Origin: a bacterium
Lineage (GTDB): Bacteria; Eisenbacteria; RBG-16-71-46; CAIMUX01
Direction of reading: 5' to 3'
Length of the DNA stretch: 64,000 nt
NCBI GenBank assembly: GCA_030431975.1
Contig: JAUIHP010000006.1
Span: 124,001 to 188,000 of the forward strand
Of this stretch, positions 10,088-18,374 are shown piece by piece. The notes under the pieces were generated by a model. It was not told where the DNA came from. It saw only the letters and a list, made by a program, of their open reading frames with translations, and ran no database searches. Position 1 is the stretch's first letter. Every line of letters starts with the position of its first letter. Position numbers and translations under genes: made by a program.

Positions 10088-10429
10088 TCAAGACGAGATG
10101 GACGCAGCCGCTGCGGCGCGGTCTTTCACGATCTCGAAGACGGTATCGAGTTTGGTGTGCGCAAGTACGGTTCGAACCTGTGGCTGGATTCCCGTGAAAA
10201 GGATTCGAATCCCGGCTCTCCTCGCCGCTTTGTAAGCTTCAACGAGCATCCCGACGCCCATCGAGGTCGTGAGCCGAACTCCGATCAGGTCGATGACGAC
10301 GGGAGTCCCGTGTTCACGGGCAAGGCGCGCGACCTCATGAGGGAGTTTCTCCGCATCGGTGTCCAGGTCACCGTTCAGTTCCAACGCGACGTAGGCCTCT
10401 TCCTCGTGAACGATCAACTCCAATGCCAT
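10088..10429 (-). CDS. STAS-domain anti-sigma factor antagonist
   Basis: A 113-residue single STAS domain. The core VVIDLIGVRLTTSMGVGMLV matches the SpoIIAA-type motif, in which the Ser/Thr after the second strand (here T55/S56) is the site phosphorylated by an RsbW/SpoIIAB-type kinase. The rest (EAYKAARRAGIRILFTGIQ) is the usual helix and strand of the fold. Such proteins bind an anti-sigma kinase when unphosphorylated and free the sigma factor; related STAS proteins work in stressosomes or phospholipid-transport complexes. No partner kinase or PP2C phosphatase lies in the window, so the pathway is open. ATG at 10429 follows GGGGCGC. It sits between DUF3052 (gap 84 bases) and the YqeG-like gene (gap 28). 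Confidence 0.85.
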   Translation of the reverse strand: MALELIVHEEEAYVALELNGDLDTDAEKLPHEVARLAREHGTPVVIDLIGVRLTTSMGVGMLVEAYKAARRAGIRILFTGIQPQVRTVLAHTKLDTVFEIVKDRAAAAASISS

Positions 10430-10513
10430 GCGCCCCAGCCTTACGCCTCTTCGTTGGTGTCGGTGAATCTCAAACCGGGAATACTAGAGCAGAAGCGGCG
10501 TCCGCAGCCAGCT

Positions 10514-10927
10514 TCAACTGCGTCGCCGCGCAAAGCGGTGACCGGACCAGGTGGCGTCCACAGCGCAAACCTTGATATCGACAAGACCCGCCGCAAGTCC
10601 CGCCTCGCGGACCTGTCCCCCGCCGACGTCACTCTCCAGTTCGGAGCCCTTCTTTGGCCAGAAGATCCAGAGTCCACCGTCACCCAACGACGGGAGGAGC
10701 GGCTCGATGTCCGCGAGTTCCTTGGCGTGGCGGACGAAGAGGAAGATCTGGTCGGCCCGGGGGCCGCGTCGCCGTAGGAAACGGGTGTCTTCGGGAAGAG
10801 GTTCCAACAGGTCGAGAAAGCCTTGCGGAGGACGACGGAGAAGAATGGTCGTACCGGGCTTGATTCCCAGCTTCTTTGGCAGCGGCGTTCCGGAATATCC
10901 GGCGGGATTGTTTCGGGCGGGACTCAA
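10514..10927 (-). CDS. DUF3052 family protein
   Basis: About 137 residues. The N-terminal AGYSGTPLPKKLGIKPGTT and the C-terminal GLVDIKVCAVDATWSGHRF are characteristic of DUF3052 proteins, small cytoplasmic proteins of unknown biochemical function. I chose a TTG start at 10927 because it overlaps the stop of the preceding GNAT gene as TTGA, the same coupling style used elsewhere in this operon, and places the family's conserved AGYSGTPL near the N-terminus as is usual. An ATG at 10978 would add 17 residues that overlap the GNAT gene and look non-homologous. The family often occurs near acetyltransferases or metabolite-repair genes, but its role here is unknown. Confidence 0.75.
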   Translation of the reverse strand: MSPARNNPAGYSGTPLPKKLGIKPGTTILLRRPPQGFLDLLEPLPEDTRFLRRRGPRADQIFLFVRHAKELADIEPLLPSLGDGGLWIFWPKKGSELESDVGGGQVREAGLAAGLVDIKVCAVDATWSGHRFARRRS

Positions 10928-11511
10928 GAGATCCGCGAGTTCCAGTCCTCGCGCGTCAAAACGGAGAGCACGCCACAACCGCTCGAGAACGTGACTCCGG
11001 AAACCAGGATATTGCGAGCGACTTCGACGAAACCGAGGTCACGATGAAGTGCGAGTGAGACCTCGTTCTGTGAGTCCGCAAAGTAGAAGACCCGGCCCGC
11101 TCTCTCGAGAACCCAACGGACTCGCGCCTCCGTCAGTCGACGCCCCACCCGGCGCCTCCGGTAGCGCGGATCAACGACGATGCCGGACAGGTACCAGCCG
11201 GCCGGAGGTGTCCGGTACGGGCTACCGGACGGCGGTGTCACGACACGACTCTTGGCCACGCCGACGATTCCGGTGTCGGACTCCGCAACCAGGAGCTGAC
11301 CAATTCCCTGGGTTTGCCGCTCCAGCTGTTGTCGATGAAGGCGAAGCTGCCGGGACGGACGGTCCCTCTCCCGCTCTGCCATGAGGACCGAGATCGGGCC
11401 CAGATCCGTCTCGTCTGCCGGACGCACGGTCACCGGAAGAGGCGGATGAGGCTCTTCGACCACTTGGAACGCGGCGAACTCGGATCTCGTTTCGATCATG
11501 CTCGGGATCAT
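10924..11511 (-). CDS. GNAT family N-acetyltransferase
   Basis: A 195-residue acetyltransferase of the GNAT fold. The acetyl-CoA binding loop is visible as LSGIVVDPRYRRRRVGRRL (the R..G.G/A-type pyrophosphate loop, here RRRRVG), followed by the helix LTEARVRWVLERA and the terminal strand with ALHRDLGFVEVAR. A proline-rich N-terminus precedes the catalytic domain. ATG at 11511 is used; a second ATG (MIETRSEF) lies four codons in, and neither has a strong ribosome site. The gene starts 17 bases after the GNAT-YkgJ fusion and its stop overlaps the DUF3052 start. Substrate is unknown. Confidence 0.82.
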   Translation of the reverse strand: MIPSMIETRSEFAAFQVVEEPHPPLPVTVRPADETDLGPISVLMAERERDRPSRQLRLHRQQLERQTQGIGQLLVAESDTGIVGVAKSRVVTPPSGSPYRTPPAGWYLSGIVVDPRYRRRRVGRRLTEARVRWVLERAGRVFYFADSQNEVSLALHRDLGFVEVARNILVSGVTFSSGCGVLSVLTREDWNSRIS

Positions 11512-11528
11512 AGCGGATCGGATCCCGG

Positions 11529-12521
11529 TCAGTCCTGCGGCGGTTCTTTCGAATCGCGAAAGAGGCTGCGCAAGGCGACGCGCTGCCCGGGCGGTCCGAA
11601 AGCGGCCTGAAGGGCTGCGAGGCGATCTTCGATGGGACCGAGAGTCCAGCAGTCCGACTCCGGAAGCGTCTCGACCGGAGGACCCTCTTCCTCATTGAGC
11701 GGGCAGATGTCCCGAAACTCCGCGACCTCTCCACGATCCGTTTCGTCCAGCCACCGGAGGGGAAGCCCCTGCGTCCGGCAGACGTACGGTCGATCGGAGT
11801 AGATCCGACAGGCGCCCTGCGCATCCAGAAACGCGCACCCACCCACGGGACCCGCCGCTTCTCTTTCAAGAAGGGTGCGTTGACGACGACGGATGTTCTC
11901 GGCCTCGATCTCGAAGACCCGTAAGTCATCCTGACAGCACGAGGCGCAACCGCGTCGACACTGCAGGCGATCGCTCAACTTCTCATGCAATGAACCGGCA
12001 CTCTGGTCAACCTCTGCATAGAGTTCCTGAAGTGCGAGTAGGGGCGAGCGCAGTGGGCCGTGACGAAGGGATTGTACGAGGATGAGACAAGGGTTGGCCT
12101 CGCCCCAAAGTTGATTCTCCTCCAGCGGAAGGAATCCCAGCCGCAGATAGAACTCGCGAGTGGCGGCGTAGTTTTCGTCCGGCCGGCTGGGGCCGAGAGT
12201 CTTGACCTGAAGGAACTCCGTGGTGGGCGCGACCAGAGTTCGAACCGACTCTTCCACCAGTCGCCGCCCCCATCCGCGTCCGTGCTGATCGCGTCGCACG
12301 GCCAGGCAGTGAATCTCCGCAGAGCTGGGATTGTGTTGGCGTAGGCTGAGGAATCCGACGTTCTCACCATCCTGCTGCGCCATCAACGTCGGCAACTCGG
12401 TCGTTGCACGCGCGTAGTCGACAAGGGCGCTTTCGATTCCGAACCATTCGGGAAGCCCACGAAGCAGCTGCTCGCAAGCCCGTTCGTCACCGGGACGGAA
12501 AGGCCGAACGACTTGTGTCAT
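11529..12521 (-). CDS. GNAT acetyltransferase fused to a YkgJ-type Cys cluster domain
   Basis: A 330-residue two-domain protein. Residues 1-150 are a GNAT domain (AEIHCLAVRRDQHGRGWGRRLVEESVR is the acetyl-CoA loop; FYLRLGFLPLEE is the final strand). Residues about 180-310 are a YkgJ/UPF0153-type putative metal or Fe-S domain: CRRGCASCCQDDLRVF, then CAFLDAQGACRIYSDRPYVCR, the familiar 'C...GC..CC' and 'C.FL....C.IY..RP..CR' layout, plus two later Cys. YkgJ domains are thought to bind zinc or Fe-S by their conserved Cys; function is not established. The ATG at 12521 overlaps the stop of the upstream membrane-protein gene as ATGA. The frame continues far upstream, but that is antisense-like sequence overlapping neighbouring genes. 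A joined GNAT-YkgJ protein is an unusual arrangement. Confidence 0.82.
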   Translation of the reverse strand: MTQVVRPFRPGDERACEQLLRGLPEWFGIESALVDYARATTELPTLMAQQDGENVGFLSLRQHNPSSAEIHCLAVRRDQHGRGWGRRLVEESVRTLVAPTTEFLQVKTLGPSRPDENYAATREFYLRLGFLPLEENQLWGEANPCLILVQSLRHGPLRSPLLALQELYAEVDQSAGSLHEKLSDRLQCRRGCASCCQDDLRVFEIEAENIRRRQRTLLEREAAGPVGGCAFLDAQGACRIYSDRPYVCRTQGLPLRWLDETDRGEVAEFRDICPLNEEEGPPVETLPESDCWTLGPIEDRLAALQAAFGPPGQRVALRSLFRDSKEPPQD

Positions 12522-12850
12522 CCCGACCGAACCCGTCCGCGGACGCGATACTTTTCGCGTAGCCATAGATAGAGGGGTAAGCCGGCCGAGACGCCCAGGA
12601 ACAGCGAAACGATAATCGCCCATCCGCAGAACGGGACGCGTCTCTTCGGACCGTCCGTAGCAATGAAAAGGATCGTGGCGACGACCCCGAGTCCGACGTT
12701 GGCCAAAAGGAAGAGCACGAGTCCATCGGTCGCGTACGCTCGCAAAGCGCCGAGGTTTCCGCCGGTCCCCATCAACCAAACGACGACGGCCGCAACGGAA
12801 CAAGCCAGCCCTACAAAGAAGAGCACTGCATATCCGGAGCGCAGGGTCAC
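12518..12850 (-). CDS. Small three-helix membrane protein
   Basis: A 110-residue predicted inner-membrane protein with three hydrophobic segments (about 8-28, 42-62 and 75-96) and a basic C-terminal tail (REKYRVRGRVRSG). No recognised family. It is translationally coupled on both sides: its GTG start at 12850 overlaps the double-GNAT stop as GTGA, and its stop overlaps the ATG of the GNAT-YkgJ gene as ATGA. This tight packing supports it being a real gene despite its small size and lack of a name. It might anchor or serve the acetyltransferases around it, but that is only an inference from position. Confidence 0.72.
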   Translation of the reverse strand: MTLRSGYAVLFFVGLACSVAAVVVWLMGTGGNLGALRAYATDGLVLFLLANVGLGVVATILFIATDGPKRRVPFCGWAIIVSLFLGVSAGLPLYLWLREKYRVRGRVRSG

Positions 12851-13920
12851 GATCGGTTCCCGTCGAACTCCAACCGCAGAACGACTTCGCCTTCGTCGAC
12901 GTCACCGGTCGGGCGGAACCCGAGCGTTTCATAGAACGCCTGCGGACTCCCCTCGCCCGGAACCGCGCTGGTCTCGAGGCAGGTCGCCGCCGGGCGCGTC
13001 TTGACGTGATCGACCATAAGACGGATCGCCTTCTCTCCGTAGCCCAAACCCTGGAACCGATGGTCGATCATGAAGCGCCAGAGGAAGTACTCCGGCTTCT
13101 CCGCGTCGTCGTGCAGCATGAGGAAGCCGACCGGCGTGTCATCGGCACAAACTCCCCGAAACCAGGCGTGCTCCGAGAAGTGGGCCTGCGCGATCGAGAC
13201 CGAGTTGTCGGCAACGAAGTGTTTCTGGTCGGGTCTTACCGAGAGACGGAGGTAGTTGCCGAGGGTATCTTCGTCGATCTCTCTAAGCGTCACTGTCGAG
13301 TCACGGGATACGGAGATCTGCGCCTGAATCGGCGGCGCCGCTTCGGGTGACGGAGCTTCGTCCGTTGCTGCGTTCGTGGCCCCTTCGCTCTCAGTCGGCG
13401 CGTTCGTGGACGGCGCATTGCCGACCGACCCGCTCCCAGCGCTCACCGACGGTGAGTTCCGAGAAGAACCGTCATCCGTCGGCCCGTCTGCGATGAGACG
13501 TCGACCCATGCCGACGACATCGTCCGACTTGTATCCAAGCTTCTCGTAGAAATCGAGTACTGCCGTATTGCCGCGTCGAACCTGAAGGTTGACCTTCGGA
13601 CATCCCTGGGCCTTCAGTGCCTTTTCCGCCATCTCCATGAGACGCCGGCCGATTCCTCTGCGTCGATAATCCGGATCGACCGCAACGTAGTAAACCCAAC
13701 CCCGATGTCCGTCGTAGCCGGCCATGACCGATCCCACCGGTCGGTCTCCGTCGAGAGCGACCTGAAAGTGCTCGGGTTGCACCTGAAGTTTCCGCCGCAT
13801 GTCCTTGGCCGGATCGTTCCAGGGTCGGGTCAGTTCACAGCGGTCCCAAAGCCTTCGTACTCCGGCTTCATCGGCAAGGCGGAAGCTGCGGTACTCGAGA
13901 GTCGATACGGACTCGATCAT
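12847..13920 (-). CDS. Tandem double-GNAT acetyltransferase
   Basis: A 357-residue protein with two GNAT domains. The first (about 1-145) resembles YpeA-type enzymes: WVYYVAVDPDYRRRGIGRRL for acetyl-CoA, then NLQVRRGNTAVLDFYEKLGY. A disordered linker rich in Ser, Ala, Glu and Pro (about 150-205) follows. The second (about 210-357) resembles spermidine/BltD-like GNATs: LREIDEDTLGNYLRL near its start, FMIDHRFQGLGYGEKAIRL as the acetyl-CoA loop and FYETLGFRPTG near the end. Start chosen at ATG 13920, overlapping the moaB stop as ATGA; sequence upstream in this frame is moaB in another frame. The end is coupled to the small membrane gene (GTGA). Substrates unknown; YpeA-like and polyamine-type GNATs act on small amines or protein N-termini. 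Confidence 0.83.
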   Translation of the reverse strand: MIESVSTLEYRSFRLADEAGVRRLWDRCELTRPWNDPAKDMRRKLQVQPEHFQVALDGDRPVGSVMAGYDGHRGWVYYVAVDPDYRRRGIGRRLMEMAEKALKAQGCPKVNLQVRRGNTAVLDFYEKLGYKSDDVVGMGRRLIADGPTDDGSSRNSPSVSAGSGSVGNAPSTNAPTESEGATNAATDEAPSPEAAPPIQAQISVSRDSTVTLREIDEDTLGNYLRLSVRPDQKHFVADNSVSIAQAHFSEHAWFRGVCADDTPVGFLMLHDDAEKPEYFLWRFMIDHRFQGLGYGEKAIRLMVDHVKTRPAATCLETSAVPGEGSPQAFYETLGFRPTGDVDEGEVVLRLEFDGNRS

Positions 13921-14435
13921 GACTCGCGCAGCCTCGGCATGAGTTCGACCAGGCCACAAGGTTTCGTTCTCGAGTCGAGCTGCTTCGACAGTAGTCCGTC
14001 CCAGCCTTGCGCGCAGGCGTGAGCCGATCCGGGAAGACAGAACACATAGGTTCCGTTGGCGACTCCGGCCAGCGCACGCGAGTGAAGCGCACTGGTTCCG
14101 ATTTCCTGAAATGACATCCAGCGAAACGCCTCGCCGAACCCGTCGATGATCTTGTCGAGCAACGGCGCAACTGCGTCCGGCGTTCCGTCCCGGCCGGTCA
14201 CGCCGGTACCGCCCGTGGTCACGATGACGTCGCATTCCGAGTCCGCGATCCACTGCGAGACGGCAGCCCGAACCTGATAGATGTCGTCCTTGACGATCCT
14301 TCTTTCATGAAGAATGTGGCCCGCGCCTTCGATGCGCTCTGCCAGGAGAGAGCCCGACTTGTCGGTCTCCAGGTTGCGGGAGTCGGAGACCGTCAACAAG
14401 GCAATGCGAACGGATTGGGGGACCTCAGTATTCAT
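13917..14435 (-). CDS. moaB: Molybdenum cofactor biosynthesis protein MoaB/Mog
   Basis: A 172-residue MoaB/Mog protein, which adenylylates molybdopterin (Mog/MogA activity) in molybdenum-cofactor synthesis, or is an inactive paralogue in some bacteria. Family marks are [19 protein letters not shown] at the N-terminus, [20 protein letters not shown] in the middle (the GGTG..RD.T nucleotide/molybdopterin loop) and [19 protein letters not shown] near the end (the PGS motif). ATG at 14435 has AGGAGG with seven bases spacing. It heads a minus-strand operon of overlapping genes (13917 to 9385). No other moa/moe genes are in the window. Confidence 0.92.
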   Translation of the reverse strand: MNTEVPQSVRIALLTVSDSRNLETDKSGSLLAERIEGAGHILHERRIVKDDIYQVRAAVSQWIADSECDVIVTTGGTGVTGRDGTPDAVAPLLDKIIDGFGEAFRWMSFQEIGTSALHSRALAGVANGTYVFCLPGSAHACAQGWDGLLSKQLDSRTKPCGLVELMPRLRES

Positions 14436-14756
14436 GGCTTCCTCCTCGCCTCAACATGGCCGAATCCAGCCCGAACGTGGACTTTCGCCACGTGAGCCGC
14501 GAACTCGGCAGCCTTTGCACCCGGTCGATCTTTCCCGGCCCCAGCGTCTTCGGCGACGCCTCGCGAAATCGGCCGGCGCCCACCGACGTACATCCCTACA
14601 TCACAGTGGGATACCCGACTCCTCGCAAGGGATGGCCCGGAGCCTCCGCACCTGGCGGGGTGGGTAAACCCTTCCGAGCGAGGGACGCCCGTCAGGCACG
14701 GATCTTTCTATGAACAGTCGACAGACGCAACCAGCAAGACACCACAGGGGGAAACC
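14436..14756. other. Divergent intergenic region between moaB and the histidine kinase
   Basis: Some 320 bases between two outward-reading genes, so it must hold promoters for both. I see no convincing -35/-10 pair, no clear palindromic operator and no coding-like frame. The last bases before 14757 (AGGGGGAAACC) form the ribosome site of the kinase. Confidence 0.5.
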
Positions 14757-16745
14757 GTGGTTCGAAGAAATCGAGTTCTCGGCATCAAGGCCCGCTTCAT
14801 CACGGCCTACTCCGTCTCGCTGCTCCTATGCTGTCTGCTTCTGACAGCGGTCCTGACCTGGCAACTTCGGAGCACGCTCTACGACGAGTTACGCATGCGT
14901 GGTTTGACCATTGCCGAGATCCTCGTCGATGCGTCCGCGCTCGCCCTCGAGAACGAAGCTCCTGTCGATCCGGAATGCACAGAAACCGCCAACGGCGCCA
15001 TGGTCCACCCCGAGAACGATCGGCTGCAGCAGAAGGCTCTGACCCTCATCGACGATGCAGACGTCGAGTACGTCATCATTCAGGATCAGACCGGCCAGGT
15101 TCACTTCGAGGTCAGTTCACCCAGTGTCGACCTCGGCAGTGTGCGTTCCGTTCTGGTCGCGGAAGCCTGGGATCTGAGCGCGTCCCATGTTTTCGAAGCG
15201 GCGGACGTCGACGGGAAGAGCCTGATCCACTTCGGCGTCCCCATTCCGAACGATGTAGGCACTGTCCGCGTCGGCATGTCGGGGGCGAGGCTGGCACGTG
15301 CCCTCGACCAGGCCTTCTGGACCAGTCTGATCCTTGGTATGGGAACACTGGTCGGAGGCGTCTTTCTTCTGATCTTCACGGCCCGATGGTCCCTCGCTCC
15401 TTTACGTGAGATGGCTCAGGCTACGCGCGCCATCGCTCAGGGTGATCTTTCCCAACGCGTCGAAGTTTCCTTTCAGGACGAAGTGGGAGAGCTGGCCCAG
15501 GCGTTCAATGAAATGTCCGAAAGCGTGGCCACGAGTCGACGGAAACTCGACGAGCAGTATCAGGAGTTACAGGCCTCCTACGCAGAGCTGCAAGAGGCCC
15601 AGAGCCGCCTCGCCCACTCTGAAGAAGCGCGGAAGGTCGATCGGCTTCGTACGGTGGGACAGATGGCCAGCGGGATCGCGCACAACTTCAACAACCTCAT
15701 GTCGGCCATCATCGGTCGTGTGCAGCTGCTCAAGCTGAAGTCCGAAACCGACCAGTTGAACCCGAGTGACCTGGCCCACAGCCTCGATGTCATCGAACGG
15801 GCCGGATTGGACGGAGCCGAAACCGTTCGGCGGATCCAGGAGTTCAGTCGCGGCGAGTCCCACGAAGGAATGTCCTCCGCCAATCTCAACGATCTCGTCC
15901 GGAGCGTCGTCGAGATCACGCAGCCTCGCTGGAAGGATCAGGTCGAGCAGGAGGGACACCGTATCGAGATCGATACGCAACTCTCCGACATGCCGAGCGT
16001 TCGCTGTGTGCCCTCTGAGCTTCGTGAGGTTCTGACCAACCTCATCTTCAACGCCATCGATGCCATGCCCGACGGCGGTGTCATCCGGATCGAGACACGA
16101 ACGGGCCTCGGTTTCGGAGAACTGCGCGTCAGCGACACCGGCGTCGGCATGTCCCGACAGGTTCTGGAGCGCGTCTTCGATCCATTCTTTACGACGAAGG
16201 GAGTCAAGGGAACCGGACTCGGACTCTCGACGGTCTACGGGATCATCAAGAGGCAGGGTGGCGAAATTTGGGCCGACTCGAAAGAAGGGAACGGCACGAC
16301 CTTCACCATCCGAGTTCCCTACGCGAAATCGAAACTACGTAGAGAGGAAGACGAGGGAATCATGGGAACGAAGGGTTACCGCATCCTGGTCGGCGACGAT
16401 GAAGACAACGTCAGAGAAACCCTGGTCGATCTGCTGCGGCTTCTCGGACATGAGGTGACGGAAGCTTCTTCGGGTCAGGGAACCCTGGACTCTTTCCAAC
16501 CGGATCGCTTCGACCTGATCATGACCGATCTCGGCATGCCCGATCTCAGCGGTTGGGAAGTCATTCAGGGGATTCGTGAACAGGACACTGCTGTTCCCAT
16601 CGTTCTGGCCACAGGTTGGGGAAGTCATCTCAACGCCGAAGACGCCCGGGAACGCGGCGCCACCCGAGTGCTTTCCAAGCCCTTCACGGTACAGAAAATC
16701 TCGTCATTGATCGCAGAGCTTCAGGGTGAGCTCGCCGCAGCGTGA
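14757..16745 (+). CDS. Hybrid sensor histidine kinase with C-terminal receiver domain
   Basis: A 662-residue membrane sensor kinase. GTG at 14757 follows AGGGGG. Transmembrane helix 1 is about 15-35, a periplasmic sensing domain spans about 36-185, helix 2 is about 187-209, then a HAMP domain (about 208-258) and a Gln/Glu-rich coiled coil (about 259-295). The H-box is MASGIAHNFNNLMSAI with phosphoacceptor H309. The ATPase domain has the N-box NLIFNAIDAMPDGG (N432), DTGVGM and TKGVKGTGLGLS. The receiver begins near 537 and has the acidic pair in GDDED, phosphoacceptor D591 in MTDLGMPDLSG and K641 in LSKPF. No separate DNA-binding output is fused, so the receiver probably passes phosphate on or modulates the kinase. 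Its stop overlaps a GTG of the TPR frame downstream, and the two genes are probably co-transcribed. Confidence 0.92.
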   Translation: MVRRNRVLGIKARFITAYSVSLLLCCLLLTAVLTWQLRSTLYDELRMRGLTIAEILVDASALALENEAPVDPECTETANGAMVHPENDRLQQKALTLIDDADVEYVIIQDQTGQVHFEVSSPSVDLGSVRSVLVAEAWDLSASHVFEAADVDGKSLIHFGVPIPNDVGTVRVGMSGARLARALDQAFWTSLILGMGTLVGGVFLLIFTARWSLAPLREMAQATRAIAQGDLSQRVEVSFQDEVGELAQAFNEMSESVATSRRKLDEQYQELQASYAELQEAQSRLAHSEEARKVDRLRTVGQMASGIAHNFNNLMSAIIGRVQLLKLKSETDQLNPSDLAHSLDVIERAGLDGAETVRRIQEFSRGESHEGMSSANLNDLVRSVVEITQPRWKDQVEQEGHRIEIDTQLSDMPSVRCVPSELREVLTNLIFNAIDAMPDGGVIRIETRTGLGFGELRVSDTGVGMSRQVLERVFDPFFTTKGVKGTGLGLSTVYGIIKRQGGEIWADSKEGNGTTFTIRVPYAKSKLRREEDEGIMGTKGYRILVGDDEDNVRETLVDLLRLLGHEVTEASSGQGTLDSFQPDRFDLIMTDLGMPDLSGWEVIQGIREQDTAVPIVLATGWGSHLNAEDARERGATRVLSKPFTVQKISSLIAELQGELAAA

Positions 16746-16816
16746 CGGCGGGAGACATCAACCGCGAACGAAATGGATCCCCGTGTATGAGCCCGTATCA
16801 AACTGAAAGGAACGCC

Positions 16817-18337
16817 ATGACTGCGACACACCCGGACACAAACTCTTCCGCTCCGGTAGACACGAAGCGGCGTTCATCCCGGATGTGGGGACTCGTTGCC
16901 GGCGTCGTCATAGTGGCGGTCGCTGGAGGCTTCCTCGGGATGAAGTCCAAGAAGTCTCCCTACAAGGTTTCGACGGACGATCCGCACGCGCGAGAACTTT
17001 GGTTGGAAGGAAACCAGTACGCGCTGCAATTCAATCTCGAACAGGCCGAGGTCGCCTGGTCCGAAGCCGTCGACGCGGACCCCGACTTCGCCCTGGCCTG
17101 GGCGCGCCTGGGATTCGTCCACACCCGAAGGGGAGAAGTGGAACGGAGTCGCGAGTGCATGGACCAGGCTCTCGAGCGCATCGACGAAGTCACGCCCTAC
17201 GAGCGACTGAAGATCCTTTCCATGGATGCCGGCCTTCGCAAGGACAAGAACGCCCAGCGACGGTACGACACTGAGATCGTGGAACGCTTTCCCATGGACG
17301 CGGAGGCGTGGTTGGCTCTCGCGGTCATGGAGATCGATGAAGGTCGGCCCGAGGTCGGAGTGCAACGCCTTCAGGATCTGATCGAGCACCAACCCGAGTA
17401 CGCTCTCGCCTACAACATGCTTGGTTACACCTGCGCACAACTCGGGCGCTGGGATGAAGCCGAGGATGCTCTGGAGAAGTACGCCTTCGTTCGCTCGGAG
17501 GAAGCCAATCCGCACGACAGTCTGGCCGAGATCTACGAGCAACGGGGACGCTATGAAGACGCGCACCGCGAGTACCGCCGCGCCCTCGAGGCGGACTCGA
17601 CCTTCGTTTGGTCGGCCATACACCTGGCCCGACTGATGGAGAGAACGGGTCGACCGAACGAGGCGGTTCGCTTCCTCGACGAGTTCCCCTTCCCTCCCTC
17701 GACGATGGCCGAACTGTCGAGACTTGAGATGCAGGCCTACATGCTGGCTTCATCGGGAAGCCCGGACGAAGCGCTCGAACTCACGACGCGCATGCGGGGA
17801 CTCGCTCCGAACTACAGCGGCATCTTCTACGTGTCGACGTTCGTTCACCACCAGGCAAAGAACCCCGATGGAGTCGCCAAGCAGCTCGAGCTCTGGTTGG
17901 CCAGCGAGAACGAACAGCACGGGGCGGATCCGGACTCCCTTCTTCTGGAGTCGGGTTATCCGTGGCGTGTCCGCTCCTTCATGGCCGAAGCGAAAGGCAA
18001 CTGGGACGCGGTTCTGGAAGCTGAGGATCAGTATCGGGAGAAGACTTCGACCATTCTCTGGTCGGCTCACCAGTACTCACGACTTCGGACGCTGATCGCG
18101 CAGGTCGAGTCGAATCGCTATGACGAAAGCATCCCGCTCGCGAATGAACTTCTCGACGACAATCCCCGAGACGTCCCCGTTCTTTTCTATCTCGGACTTT
18201 CCTATGAAGAGACGGGCCGGGTCGATCGGGCGCTGGCGGAGTACGAGAAGGTGCTTCAAGTCCTGAAGGACGCCGAACCGGACTATGAGTTTGTAGAGCG
18301 AACGCGAGACCGGGTCGCCGGGCTCCTCAGTTCGTAG
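16817..18337 (+). CDS. Membrane-anchored TPR protein
   Basis: About 506 residues. The ATG at 16817 is preceded by AAAGGA at good spacing; a GTG at 16742 overlapping the kinase stop (GTGA) is possible but adds a poor N-terminus. A basic stretch TKRRSSR precedes one transmembrane helix (about 24-41), so the rest probably faces the periplasm. It then carries repeated tetratricopeptide units: for example AEVAWSEAVDADPDFALAWA, YALAYNMLGYTCAQLGRWDE, YEDAHREYRRALEADSTF and VLFYLGLSYEETGRVDRALA. TPR arrays are protein-binding scaffolds; no catalytic domain is present. Position directly after the hybrid kinase suggests it may work with that sensor. It ends just before an inverted repeat shared with the convergent methyltransferase gene. 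Confidence 0.85.
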   Translation: MTATHPDTNSSAPVDTKRRSSRMWGLVAGVVIVAVAGGFLGMKSKKSPYKVSTDDPHARELWLEGNQYALQFNLEQAEVAWSEAVDADPDFALAWARLGFVHTRRGEVERSRECMDQALERIDEVTPYERLKILSMDAGLRKDKNAQRRYDTEIVERFPMDAEAWLALAVMEIDEGRPEVGVQRLQDLIEHQPEYALAYNMLGYTCAQLGRWDEAEDALEKYAFVRSEEANPHDSLAEIYEQRGRYEDAHREYRRALEADSTFVWSAIHLARLMERTGRPNEAVRFLDEFPFPPSTMAELSRLEMQAYMLASSGSPDEALELTTRMRGLAPNYSGIFYVSTFVHHQAKNPDGVAKQLELWLASENEQHGADPDSLLLESGYPWRVRSFMAEAKGNWDAVLEAEDQYREKTSTILWSAHQYSRLRTLIAQVESNRYDESIPLANELLDDNPRDVPVLFYLGLSYEETGRVDRALAEYEKVLQVLKDAEPDYEFVERTRDRVAGLLSS

Positions 18338-18342
18338 AGCGA

Positions 18343-18372
18343 AGCCCGTCAGTTCCTGGAAGGAGACGGGCT
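18343..18372. terminator. Bidirectional hairpin between convergent genes
   Basis: Perfect 8-base stem AGCCCGTC (18343-18350) and GACGGGCT (18365-18372) with a 14-base loop, placed exactly between the ends of the TPR and methyltransferase genes. A strong U-tract is absent, so it may act as a weak or Rho-assisted terminator in both directions. Confidence 0.5.
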
Positions 18373-18374
18373 CG

